This document shows positions 44,295 through 54,974 of a stretch of 64,000 nt of DNA, in pieces (the first letter of the stretch is position 1; the number at the start of each line of letters is the position of its first letter). The position numbers and the translations under genes were made by a program. Below the pieces are notes generated by a model that was not told the origin of the DNA, did no database searches, and worked only from the letters and a program-made list of their open reading frames with translations. The stretch comes from Cheiracanthium punctorium. Taxonomy: Eukaryota; Arthropoda; Arachnida; Araneae; Cheiracanthiidae. The stretch spans positions 496,001 through 560,000 of the forward strand of contig JAWZYV010017516.1 in assembly GCA_038373885.1 (NCBI GenBank), read 5' to 3'.

Positions 44295-44562
44295 CCCATT
44301 TGTGCCCGGACATTTTTGCGACTTTCTTCGAATTTTGTTACCAGAAATAATAGATCAATTTCTGATATCAAATTCTTGAACGAGGGATGATGTCTTTTAA
44401 AATCATTATGTATAAAAATTGTAATGTCAACATCCTACTTGGTCATGTTAAAATATTTTGTGGAGTTGAGGTTCAATACTCGTGAATAAAGGCTAGGAAA
44501 AATAACTTTTCGACTGATAGCGAAAATGCCGTCCCAAAAAAGGGACACTAATCATAAATGGG
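44295..44562. mobile_element. piggyBac-like MITE copy A (TTAA/CTAA flanks)
   Basis: TTAA (44291-44294) precedes CCCATTTGTGCCCGG. The right end ...CATAAATGGG is followed by CTAA, a mutated TTAA. It is collinear with 51820-52095 throughout, including GCCGTCCCAAAAAAGGGAC near the right end. It lies upstream of the TM3-TM5 receptor exon. Confidence 0.85.
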
Positions 44563-45414
44563 CTAACTTACTGGTACTTCAAAAATACTCGGAATTTTCA
44601 CGCAGTTATAGCTGTTTTGCATTTTATTTCTTTCGCATGTGTAACGTGATTTCTAAGAAACACAATATCTGCTGCATCGCTGGCAGATTATCTGGTGCCG
44701 CACATGCGCACTTGCATTTGCTTCTAGCGTGGATCAGAGTCCTCTGGTCTCGAATTTTTTGAGACCGTTTAAGGGCTTTAGTTCTATAAATGATTTTCAT
44801 TCTTAAGTATTGATCCATGGCATCAATAATATTTTAAGATTCTTTTGTTAGGTAAAAGTTAGTAGTCTCCAGCATGACTGCGCTTATACATTTCTCGTCA
44901 CGTTTGACGAATTACACTCAAAAAAGTAATCAGTTATCTACATCATGTGTTATTATTTTTCAGGCATCAAATCTAGATCTCACACATAAAAAACATTTTA
45001 TGCTGCAAAAATAAGATATTTCGAAAGTGAAGAGTTTCGCCTGTTGCGCCTTTTGATCACCAGTGACAATGGCAAAGTTTTTCAAGCATCATGTTGCAAT
45101 TGCGCAATATTTAATCTCATTTTAGTATCTGTAATCCAGGCTTTACATAATGAATAAAATAATATTTTGTATTTTTCGAGATTCCGCATTATTGGAATTA
45201 ATTTGATTTATATGTGTAAGAAAAATAGTCTTTTCCAACCGTGCGAAGAACGGGTATGCATCTAGTACAAATCTAAATCACAAATACTTCTGAATTTAGC
45301 TGGAAAATGTTACAGAATGAGAATTTTTTTTTTTTTGTTTTTTGTTTTCAACAAAATTCCGGTGGAATTAATATTTGTTTGACTACACACCAGATCATTT
45401 CATGATGTAGTTAG

Positions 45415-45759
45415 ACAGGCTGTTCTCAACCGGTTGGGCGGCCCCCCTTGTTGAAAACAGCCCAGAGCTTTTGCAAGCGGGGCTCGAGAAAAACAGGCAA
45501 AGAACCAATGATAATGCATGTTTTAAAAAATCATCTTATTTATTCTTATTTTCACTCCAAAAAATAATTTTTTCTTTAAATGTTTATTGGAACTTTACCG
45601 ATAACATTATTTGGTAGAAAAGACGACTAAATGTTCATGGTTGAAGATTAAAAAACTGTATGCATGGTGAGGAATGTGAGGGGGGAGGGTGGAAGAGACA
45701 TCCTAAATTATCCTTTGTTGAGGGGGGGGGGCACAATGTTAAAAGGTTGGGAGCCGCTG
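45415..45759. mobile_element. hAT-type MITE (CTGTTCTCAACC ends)
   Basis: AGGCTGTTCTCAACCGGTTG at the left and the inverse of CAGCGGCTCCCAACC at the right are typical hAT-type ends. The flanks AGTTAGAC and GTTTAGAC match at 6 of 8 bases. G/C runs occupy both subterminal zones. Confidence 0.65.
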
Positions 45760-47849
45760 GTTTAGACTAGCCGAGCCTTTCCCTCCACTACTAAAAATAG
45801 AATGTTTTTCAAAACAAAGAACGGCAATAAAATGTTTTACTCCTTCTTTTCAATTTCAGTCAGCAGTAAATGCATACAAGGACAATACCTTTTCTTACCC
45901 TTTTATTTCGAGTGCACACATTTATTTTTATTTTTATTTTCATTTTTATTTTTTGTCAGAGGGAAAAAGAATTTTTCACTCCTTTTAATACATTTGTATA
46001 TGTGTTCCGAAAGATAAATTCTGGGAAAAAAAATCCATCGCAGTTCACCTCTAGTAAGAAATTACCCATCGTCTCGAAGGATACCCAAAAGAGAAAAATA
46101 AATTTCAGGAAAAGAACTGGACAGTTTCTTTTTATTGCAATTCACACAATTCCTTTTTTTTTTTTTTAGGAAAGAAAGTCTTAGGATTTACTGATGTGCG
46201 TTGTGAGCGAAAAGGAAATGTTTATTCAACGACCATTTATTTAACTTGCATACGCAAAATGATGGAAAACGGAAGCCTAAGTGAGTTGTCGTTTATTGAT
46301 GGTCCTTAATTAGTTTACTCTCTGATATAATTTTAAGGTGAGGATGCTGCATCTATGAATGCTACTTATTCCACAAAAAATGTAAATAATAATAACCAGA
46401 AAGATAAACCATACTAAATGCATCCATTATAAAACACTTTCCAACTTAAGTCTCTTTTTGAATTACATTTGGCTATGTATCGATATGTGGCGATCTATTG
46501 CAATCAAACTTGGCAAGATTTTGAGCATAGTCTCAAAACAGCATTTTTTTTTTTTCACTGCAGCAAAAAATTCACAGCATGACAAAAATAAATAAATAAA
46601 TAAATGAAATAAAATCGCCCTTAAGGTCTCACCAAGCAGAAAAGTGGGACAGTGTTAATAAAGTCTATGGGAAAAATGTTTTCAGTGATTATTTCTCAAC
46701 GCTTTAACCAATCGCTACCATATCACTTTAGTACCATCTACGTCACGGCCTCTATCACTGTGTCAAATTTGGTGGAGATTGCATAAAGCCCTAGAGAGAA
46801 CAACATTAAATATTAATTTTATTATGTGTGCCCCTTTAAAAATCTCACCATGTTATATCCACCTTTTACAGGTTGTACCTAGAAATAACGATTCCGTGAC
46901 AACCAATGATATGTGCAGCAATAAGAGTGCGCACAGAGAAACCAATATCAAATAATTTTCAAACACGCTTGGAGAAAGCGTTAAAAATTTACATATCCTT
47001 CTGTTAAAAAATATCCGTAAGTGCCGATGGAGCATTATACTCGTAAATATTCTCAAACAAAAAATATATTCCAGCGGCACTTAAAAAAATAAATAAACAA
47101 AAAACTCTTTATATATGGCATTAAAGAGCTCTAAATTAAAAATGTATCACAGTCCGTGTGTCGGGGCTGTTTGTTTTTCTTGCTTTCTTACGTTATAAAA
47201 TATACCACAATCCACATATCTTGATTTAAATTTTCGCAGAATGATCTTTTTAATAAACATATTTTTTCATATTTATTTATTCAATTTGTTATTATGAACA
47301 GTTCTTCCGAACAAATGTAAGGAATTTGCTTTATCACTCAAATAATACTTTGCATTTATCTAAAGCACTTGTTAAGCATGTTTCACAGACCAAACGACTG
47401 AATATTTGAATTTAAACACAAACTTTTGAAAATCGTAAAATGAAAAAAAGTAACACTTTACCCCAGAGGATATTGCAACATTAAATCATGGAATAACCCC
47501 AAATTTACGTCTGAGGGAAACCTTTTGAGACAAAAGAAAGTCAACGAAATTATCGGAATCCACGAGTGAAAGGAAAATCTCTATTCAGTTGAACTGCGAC
47601 TTTAACTGTAAGACCCGTATACAGAAACAAACTAAATTCTTTGAGACAAAGTTTATTGGCGATTTTATTCTGAGAAAACAACTAACAGTAGAATAAAAAA
47701 AAGTTTCTGAATTATATAAATAGTTGAGAACGTAACACAAAACTTTGGACGCTTTCGAAATGCGGGTTCTACCTCACAGGCGGAAATTTCTTCGTCGTTT
47801 ATCAAAGTTTTGCAGTTTTATCAGCTGGCAGCACTACATTTGAACCTTG
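45760..47849. other. no gene seen
   Basis: AT-rich DNA with several homopolymer tracts. Minus-strand frames, such as 46853-47080, have hydrophobic stretches but no receptor motif and do not supply the missing 5' receptor exons. Confidence 0.45.
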
Positions 47850-47857
47850 GCGTAGAC

Positions 47858-48080
47858 CAGGGGTAGAGAACCTTTATGGATCAAAGTGCCATTTTTTCTA
47901 AAGAAATGTTAATGAGGCCATAGACGTGCCGCCAAATAATTTTGACTTAGTTTGATCGTGATACTTCATGATGAACTTTATTATTTTTAATTAAAATGCA
48001 AACCGTTTTGATGGTGGCGTGCCCAAAATATTGTGTCGCGTGCCATCAATGGCACACATAGCATTGGTTCGCCACCCCTG
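47858..48080. mobile_element. 223-bp hAT MITE, duplication GCGTAGAC
   Basis: CAGGGGTAGAGAACC at the left and the inverse of CAGGGGTGGCGAACC at the right are flanked by exact GCGTAGAC (47850-47857 and 48081-48088). Short internal repeats GTGCCA/TGGCAC are present. Confidence 0.92.
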
Positions 48081-48092
48081 GCGTAGACTATA

Positions 48093-48271
48093 GAGGGTGT
48101 CCTAAAAAAGGGGGCAGCTTGAACTCTTTATATTATAGAGATAAGGGGGCAATGTAAATTGAAAAATTGTTCAAAATAAGATAGGAAATAAGACTCCGTT
48201 AAGAAAAAATTCCTCTCGTTAACTTTCAAAAGGTGACACTTTTAAAACTTGTGTACGCCCTCTGTAGAAAA

Positions 48272-48304
<33 letters not shown>

Positions 48305-48846
48305 TCCCAGTTAATAAAATATGCCTCATACATTAATGAGATGGTGTACAAAATGTCAGCTTTTATCCTAAAACGAGATGTCTCTCACAAACATGATCAG
48401 GGGGCCATACAAGAATATACTCACATTGCTAGACAATATATGACTCACATTGCTAGAGTTAAGAAAATTTCCTTTCGCAATTTATGCACGACCCCTGAAA
48501 CTCGAACATTTGTCGAGATTTTTTCCCTTTCGGAAACCCTTAAAAAGTGGTTGAAGTGAACATAATAATATCTTTCTATCTTTAATATTTTTAAAGATAT
48601 TATTCCTAAATATTGCACATCACCTCATTAGTGTATGAGACACATTTTACTGACTGGGAAATATTTTTTGTACAGGGGGTCGCATACAAATTTAAAAAAG
48701 TGTCACATTTTGAAAATTAACGAGAGCAATTTCTTTTCTGTAACGCAGTCTTTTTTTCCTACCTCATTTTGAACATTTTTTAAATTTACTCTGCCCACTT
48801 ATCTCTAATAGATATAGAATTAAAGCGTGTTGCTTGGGACATCCTG
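48093..48846. mobile_element. 754-bp foldback element with ~170-bp arms, TA duplication
   Basis: Left arm GAGGGTGTCC... and right arm ...GGACATCCTG are inverted for about 170 bases (GGGCAATGTAAATT, TGTTCAAAATAAGATAGG, TCTCGTTAACTTTCAAAA). TA flanks both ends (48091-48092 and 48847-48848). The centre has a 108-codon frame with no recognisable domain. Partial relatives lie at 8450 and 10620. Confidence 0.8.
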
Positions 48847-49175
48847 TAGATAAATTAAAGCTTTTAAAGTTACAAGTACATTCACTCGAGGTTACTAAAA
48901 TATTACACACTATTATAAATTTGGTGCAACGTTTTCTAAAAAAGAATGGTACAAGAAAAGTTGGCTCCATAAGATGGCGAAACCTTGTTTCTAACATTTG
49001 GTGCTTAAGTTGGATCATAACAATGATCTTTTTAACAAAAATATTTTTCATTTTTATTTATTCATTTATTATTAATAATAATAATAAATGATAATAGTCA
49101 GCAGGAACCATAATAGTCCGTCAAACCATACAGTGAAAAAAAGTTTAACTATATGATCCGAAACTCTGAACAGTA

Positions 49176-49689
49176 CAGGGTGGGCCAAAAGTCCTCCTTG
49201 ACACATTTCAAAAAATAATATGTAAAATAGAAATTGCCATAAAATAGTTCAGTTTGCGGTCACTTCTTAAATGTTCCAGAATGTTAAGTTTTTTTATCAA
49301 CAGAAAATTTCGAACTGCTGCCGAAAGAGAGCACCACAAGACCAAAAATCCATAGAACGATATTTTATATGAAAAACTTCTTAATAGTTACCCTTACAGA
49401 ACGAGTTTCTTGTTACCAAATTTCGACATGGGCACCTTTCGTAGCTATCACATCTAGGCGATACTCTATCACATTCCACGTGCTTGTTAACATGAATTGT
49501 AGAATATTCTCAATGACTTCGATGATCCGTGTTTTGAGCTGTGTAATGACGGTCATTTTCGAAGCACTTTGTCCTTGACATATCCCCACAAGAAAAAATC
49601 AAGCGGAGTTAAATCTGGAAACCTAGGTGACCATACTAATGGTGTGGAGGTCATACTACTAATGTGTCAAGGACTTTTCGGCCACCCTG
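49176..49689 (-). mobile_element. deleted mariner-superfamily transposon, TA duplication
   Basis: CAGGGTGGGCCAAAAGTCC at 49176 and its inverse at the right (GGACTTTTCGGCCACCCTG) end at 49689, with TA on both sides (49174-49175 and 49690-49691). The interior on the minus strand retains transposase-like pieces (SPRFPDLTPLDFFLWGYVKD-like, then an EYRLDVIATKGAHVEI tail) with stops. About half the usual gene length is missing. Confidence 0.8.
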
Positions 49690-49819
49690 TATATTGGTAA
49701 AATACTTAACCTTTAAACAGTAATATGTTAAAAATGATAGTGCGTATGGGAGCCACTTTCGAGTAATAAAAATTTGCTAGGATTAGATTCTTAGCAAGCT
49801 GCTAAATGTGTGTGACACA

Positions 49820-49884
49820 AGAGTGGGAATAGAACTCGGAGTTACTACGTAAACGGTCCGTACGTTTGGCCACTAGATAGAAAG
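49820..49884 (-). other. weak tRNA-like sequence
   Basis: The minus strand has an A-box-like ATCTAGTGGCCAAACG and a B-box-like GAGTTCTATTCCC at tRNA spacing. The acceptor ends do not pair. Possibly a tRNA-derived repeat. Confidence 0.3.
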
Positions 49885-49957
49885 GTTGCTGCTAAGAAAC
49901 TCGTAGAAACTCACTCCTGTTTTTAAAAAAATCAACACGTGAAAGAATCCTCAGAAT

Positions 49958-50177
49958 CAGTGGCTTAGCGAGAAATTTTTGATGAGGGAAAGAAATTTTT
50001 CACTACGACTTTCGACACGAGGGACGAGAAAATTTTCATTACGACTACTGCAACTCATATATATGTATATATATGCTGTGTGTGTGTGTGAAGAAAATAC
50101 ATTTTGTATGACAAAAAAATTCCCCCTTTAGGGTTATGACCCCCAACACCCCCTCCCTCCCTGTAGCTACGCCACTG
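49958..50177. mobile_element. 220-bp hAT MITE, duplication CTCAGAAT
   Basis: CAGTGGCTTAGCGAG at the left and the inverse of CAGTGGCGTAGCTACAG at the right are flanked by exact CTCAGAAT (49950-49957 and 50178-50185). The interior has a TATATG/GTGTGT microsatellite patch. Confidence 0.92.
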
Positions 50178-50409
50178 CTCAGAATGAAATGAAACTGAAG
50201 ATACAAACACTTCTATTAGTGCAAATAAATGATTAAACTTTCAAAGCAAAAAATAATATTGTATTTGGTGTTGCCACCATACGCTACAATAAGAGCTGCT
50301 ATACGACGTGGCATAGAGTCAAACAGATTTTTAATGTATGTTTGGGGAACAGCATTCCATATTTCTTGTAAGCGTACTCAAAGTACATCTGTTGAAGCTA
50401 TAGGACGAG

Positions 50410-50976
50410 CAGGGGTGGCGCCAGCGGGGGATCGGGGGGCCATGCACCCCCTCGTCGGGGATCACTGGGAGTGTCGTCGGGGATTTTTTTAGAGAATTTG
50501 TTGGTTTAGAAAAACGAAGGAAGTTTTGCAACCCGATAAAAAATTCCATTCAAAATGTCTGACCCGACCGTAGAGGTTCCGTTTACATCCATTCTCATTC
50601 TGCTTGGAATTATACGATATTCATATACTGAATATTGATTATCTGCAGCTCGGAGTATGTTTCTCGGGATTCGAAAGAACCAGCGAACAAGATCCACATT
50701 TCTAGGGTAAGCAGGGTTGCCCAATCTGCTGACAATTGCCTTCGTAAAGACCTTTTTAACTACGACTTTCCTGTTAACCAAGAACAGATAATTAATGACC
50801 ATCTCATCATAATAATTTTTAATATACGAAACCAAAGTAGGAAATTTATCTCTTACTCGAATACTTTTTTGAGAGGCTGTGCAAGTACTGAAACTTAAAA
50901 TTTTGGGGTTTTATCGTTTGGCCCCCATGTCGGGGAAGATGGCCCTCCCGTCGGGAAAAGTCTGGCGCCATCACTG
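50410..50976. mobile_element. 567-bp hAT-type element inside the Tc1 relic, duplication AGGACGAG/AGGACGAA
   Basis: CAGGGGTGGCGCCAG at the left and the inverse of CAGTGATGGCGCCAG at the right are flanked by AGGACGAG (50402-50409) and AGGACGAA (50977-50984). Removing it rejoins the Tc1 frame as AHDLRPIAS. It has frames of 109 and 87 codons on the two strands with no recognised domain. Confidence 0.88.
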
Positions 50977-51444
50977 AGGACGAAGATCATGAGCGAGACG
51001 CCGACCCATGAAATCCTACCTACATATGTTCCATAGGTAACATATTCGGATAATAAGCAGGCCACGAAAGAAGCTGTATGTTTTCTGCTGATAAGAAGTC
51101 TTGCGCATTCCTTGCTACATGTGGGCGGACATCATCCTGCTGAAAGATAGCTACAGGAATGGCTTGAAGGAAAGGACTTCTCTAATGTACCTGTTGCTGT
51201 TAACATTACTCACAATTCGTAGCAGCCGAGATCGTCCATGATACGCAATTGTACCCCAGACCATAACTCCCGAAGTTCGTCCACGCTCGATAATGCTCCT
51301 TAGAATGTAGCGTTCACCGACATAGCATATAACATGAATGTGGCCATAATGGTACCACAGATTAAAGCGGGATTCGTCAGAAAACACCACTTGCGGCCAA
51401 TCTGCGCGCCAGTCGCTGCCCACTGCAGCCAGAAGCGTCGATGG

Positions 51445-51485
51445 TCTCTCTCTCTCTCTCTCTCGCGCGCGCGTGTGTGTGTGTG
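51445..51485. repeat. compound (TC)n(GC)n(GT)n microsatellite
   Basis: Runs of TC, then CG, then GT dinucleotides replace a short stretch of the Tc1 coding sequence. Confidence 0.95.
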
Positions 51486-51819
51486 GGGTCCTGTGCAAAG
51501 GAGTTTATACACGCAGTCCACGATGCAGCAGCGTCGGCGAATTGAGACGAAAAAGACAGTGTTACACCTGTAGCAGTGGACCGCTACAGTCCTTTATTTC
51601 TTCGGTTTCAGCAGCAGTCCAGAGAGTGCTGCTCAACCCAAGCATGCGTGATGGCTTTGAAATTTTAATCATTTGCTTTACACACTATAATTTGTATTTC
51701 TTGAAAATTTCAGCTCAAACGTGTCATTACTTCATACTGTTGCATTTTTTACAAACAGGAGTTTATGACTGCTGGCTAACCAGTGCAAAAATCTTCGATC
51801 ACAATAAGATAGTATTTAA

Positions 51820-52095
51820 CCCATTCGTGCCTGGATATTTTTGCGACTTTCTTCGATTTTTGCTAACACCAGCAGTAATTGATAAATTTCTGATGTCAAC
51901 TTTTTGAACAAAGGATGATTTCATTTAAAATCGTTATGTATAAAAATTGAAATATCAACATCCTACTTGGCCATATTATAATATTTTGTGGAATTGAAGT
52001 TCAGTACTCGCGAATAAAGGCTAGGAAAAATAAATAACGTTTTCGACTGATAGCGAAAATGCCGTCCCAAAAAAGGGACGCTAGGCATAAATGGG
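51820..52095. mobile_element. piggyBac-like MITE copy B (TTAA flanks)
   Basis: TTAA at 51816-51819 and 52096-52099 flanks ends CCCATTCGTGCC and GGCATAAATGGG. Collinear with 44295-44562 along its whole length, with scattered substitutions and small indels. No coding capacity. Confidence 0.9.
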
Positions 52096-52599
52096 TTAAC
52101 ATCTATAAGTCAGTTCCGTACAACCAATACTGTAGCGTATGTAAAACCAAAGTCTGACTAAAGCAAAAGCAAGGACAACTGGGGCACTCGAGCAACTGAT
52201 GCTATGGCAACGGCAGGCAACTGTGGGCCCCAAATTAAGGAGTGACACTTTTTATTCCATTATAGAAATATGTAAACTTTTTACAAGAAATTTTTAGATA
52301 GACCTTCAACAATTCTCTAACTAAGATGTTGTATTACGCTAAATCATTTTTTTAACACCATTTTTGAGATCTTTAGGAATTGTATATCAATATAAAGAGA
52401 AGAACAATGCAAAAATTTTAAATGTTGCCTTCCTTTGCAGGAATTTATGACAATAAAATATAGAATAAGTTATTTCGATCAAACCATTTTCAAATCGCAA
52501 ATGATTTCGACGTCATTTTTATGACACAAGTTTAAAATTGCATTAGGAACTCCATGCTGTTTAAAACTCGTGACTACAAAAGGAAATGAAATACCACAT

Positions 52600-53070
52600 A
52601 GTTTGTTAATCTGCCTATAGCACATGTTGAAAATGACCACCACTCGTCTCTTGGCATTTTTGAGCCCTGGTCATCAGGTTGCTGAAGGCAGATCTAAGCT
52701 GGACTGTTGGAATTACTGCAATCTCATCACAAATGTTTGCGACACTCTTTGGACTCGAGGGTTCTCCACTAAAAGTAATTGCATGCATACCGATCAGGTG
52801 ACCTGGGCGGGCAGCTATGGCTAAGACCCAGTGGCGTAGCTACAGTGGTTGACACCCGGGGCGGATATAAGTGGTGTCACCCCCCCATATGAGCATTTTT
52901 GCCCCCATACATGCGATATTTTTGGAATTTTTGCTGTACAAGCCATCGGGTGTCACCTCTTTGAGGGTGACACCCGGGGCGGACCGCCGCCCCCCCTTGC
53001 TACGCCACTGCTAAGACCAGGCTGACCTCTGCTAACATTCACGTCCAATCGTATCCAGTCGTCTGGTCCA
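52600..53070 (-). pseudogene. relic of a mariner-superfamily transposase, split by a hAT MITE
   Basis: The minus strand contains VQLRSAFSNLMTRAQKCQET then SGGHFQHV, matching the usual C-terminal RLQKCIxxxGGHFEH block of one group of DDE transposases. A GGTGGGACAAATAAAAGTGG end-like sequence occurs near 53085. Several stops are present. Confidence 0.5.
52829..53010. mobile_element. 182-bp hAT MITE, duplication CTAAGACC
   Basis: CAGTGGCGTAGCTACAGTGG at the left and the inverse of CAGTGGCGTAGCAAGG at the right are flanked by exact CTAAGACC (52821-52828 and 53011-53018). The palindromic interior has GGGTGACACC/GGTGTCACC motifs. Confidence 0.93.
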
Positions 53071-53186
53071 CTTTTATTTGTCCCACCCTGCGTAATCACT
53101 AATCAGACATGCGTAAAATAGATGGAAGAACCTGGGCATCTCGTAAAGCTGGGGATCTCCACAAATCTGGAAACAAAATTAAGTAC

Positions 53187-53813
53187 TGTTATGAATTTTA
53201 TTGTAAATACTTGTAAATAATGTAAATAAGATGTAAATAGTGTAAATAATATTAATTATATGTGAAAAAGTATCCCTTTTCGCCACTATCGCGAAAGATT
53301 TAGAAAACTATAAATTAACGGCACAATTTCTTCAGAATTGAATAATTTGGTGGGCCAGGTGTATTGGCCGCATGGTAAGGTTGCTAACGATACCAGCTGC
53401 TCATCAAAATATGCGGTAGAAGCCGAGAAATTAGCGTAGAACACAATTGAATTTTCTGGAATCTCCAGAAACGTCGAGCAACCGCACGGGTGTTCCTTTT
53501 CTTCCCTCCCCCTCGCTATAAAAGGAACGCGGCAGAGGGGATTCATTCTGTGTTTCCAGTCGGAGGTTCACTGACCTAGCGGAACCTGTTTGAGCGAGTT
53601 ACTTTCGTTTTCGCGATCAGGCGAAAAGTGATACTTGCGCTTGTTTGTTTAGACTCGTGTCCGAGCTAATTGTGTTTATTGACTTTTCCTGTACTGCTCT
53701 GGAGGTGTTGAGCGGGCTGCGTGCATTGTTTTAATTAGTGTATAGAAGTGTGATAAATAAAGCTTGCTATTTATTTACCCCAAGCGTATCGCTCTTGAGT
53801 GAATTTTGTAACA
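53187..53813 (+). repeat. 5' LTR of gypsy copy 2
   Basis: TG...CA limits. It contains a TATAAAAGG box at about 53516-53524 that would start transcription, and a TAAATAAAGC poly(A)-type signal near 53753. Its few differences from the 3' LTR include a short GC-rich length change after the TATA box. Confidence 0.95.
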
Positions 53814-53815
53814 AC

Positions 53816-53832
53816 TGGTGTCAGGAGTGGGG
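53816..53832 (+). promoter_or_regulatory. primer-binding region of gypsy copy 2
   Basis: TGGTGTCAGGAGTGGGG begins two bases after the LTR, matching copy 1 in position and sequence except for three bases. Confidence 0.75.
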
Positions 53833-53841
53833 TAGTTGTTA

Positions 53842-54974
53842 ATGCCCGTAACAAGAGCGATGGAAGAACAACTGAAGAACATTCTAGAAGCTATTACCGC
53901 GTCGAGTCAGTCAACGAATGCTGCCATCGCTGACGTTAAAGAATCGACGAGTGCTGCAATTGCTGACGTTAAAGAATCGACGAATGCAGCTATCGACAAA
54001 GTAAATGCCGCAGTAACCGAAATAAAACAGCTAACGACGACCGAGATCGCTAAAGTGTCGGCAAGAGTTGCGGAAGTGGAAGAGGCAACTGCAGCTGCGA
54101 TCCGAAGAATCGAAGAGAGAATGCAGAGACTGGAAGCCGAGGGAGTCACGAAAGAAAGAGTAGTTGTGACGGGTGCTTCTGTGTTCTCCCCGAAAATGGA
54201 GCTGGTATTCGGCAGCGACATCACTCCTCCCGTAGCGATACCAACGCCGGCGCCGGTCGTTAAGGCTTCCACCTTTGACGGGAAGGCCAATTGGAGCGTT
54301 TATAAGACGCAATTCGACATGGTTGCAGCGGCGAATGGATGGAACGATGCCACCAAAGCTTTCCACCTGGCAGCATCTCTCCGAGGTGATGCGGCTGACG
54401 TCCTACTGACGGTTCCGGAGAACAAGCGGGCGGATTTCACTGCACTGACGACCGCTCTGGAACTCCGTTTCGGCGACCACCACCTGAAGGATTACACGAG
54501 AGCCCAGTTGAAGTACAAGAAACAGAAATCGGGGGAGTCTCTTCAGGAGCTGGCGTCAGAGATCGAGCGGCTCTCCCTCATCGCCTTTCCAGACTGTCCA
54601 GCTGACGTCAGGGAGACCTTAGCGCTCGAGTATTTTGTGGATGCCATCCGGGACCCAGACGTCCAAACTAGGGTGAGACTATTGGACGGCAGAGATCTCA
54701 AAAGTGCTCGGTGCACGCAATGAAGGTTGAAGCAGCCCACTTAGCTTCCGGAAGGGATCGACGTCCGGTTCGCACCGCTGTTGCCCTAGACACTACAGAG
54801 GACCTGGAGAAAAGGATCAGGGAGCTCGAGAGACTTCTCAAGTCGAAGGATTCTTCCCGACATAAAAACAAGGACGTGAAACTAAGCTGCTGGGCCTGTA
54901 AGAAAGAAGGGCACCTTAGGAAGAACTGTCCCGAACAGGGCGGAACCACCACCGAGGCGTCTCAGTTAAACTAA
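53842..54974 (+). pseudogene. gypsy copy 2 gag (frameshifted)
   Basis: ATG at 53842 (MPVTRAMEEQLKNILEA) opens an N-terminal coiled coil with an 11-residue-type repeat (AIADVKESTNA). The capsid-like domain follows (VVKASTFDGKANWSVYKTQF, LAASLRGDAADVLL, GESLQELASEIERLSLIAFP). The frame stops at 54723 after LKSARCTQ. The continuation is in another frame: LERLLKSKDSSRHKNKD, then the CCHC zinc knuckle CWACKKEGHLRKNC and a TAA at 54972-54974. One small indel near 54700 explains the break. Gag forms the particle and binds the RNA. Confidence 0.9.

Larger units (their letters stand above)
50222..51620 (-). pseudogene. second Tc1-like transposase pseudogene, split by a hAT element
   Basis: Minus-strand motifs are DWRADWPQVVFSDESRFNLW (first Asp), VMVWGTIAYHGRSRLLRIV, SNRYIREVL, then after the insert an IASTDV and RLQEIWNAVPQTYIKNLFDS, MPRRIAALIVA C-terminus. 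The N-terminal part (51480-51620) is corrupted, with a microsatellite inside the frame. It belongs to a different Tc1 lineage from the 4.2-6.5 kb relic, judging by the motif differences. No intact frame remains. Confidence 0.85.

Noticed and set aside
46853..47080. Hydrophobic minus-strand frame considered as a missing receptor 5' exon (TM1-TM2)
   Set aside because: It has no TM2 Asp context, no LPxxLVxDVTETWFFG-type motif and no fitting splice sites.
48233..48559. 108-codon frame inside the foldback element
   Set aside because: It begins in a poly-A tract (poly-Lys) and matches no transposase motif. Treated as fortuitous.
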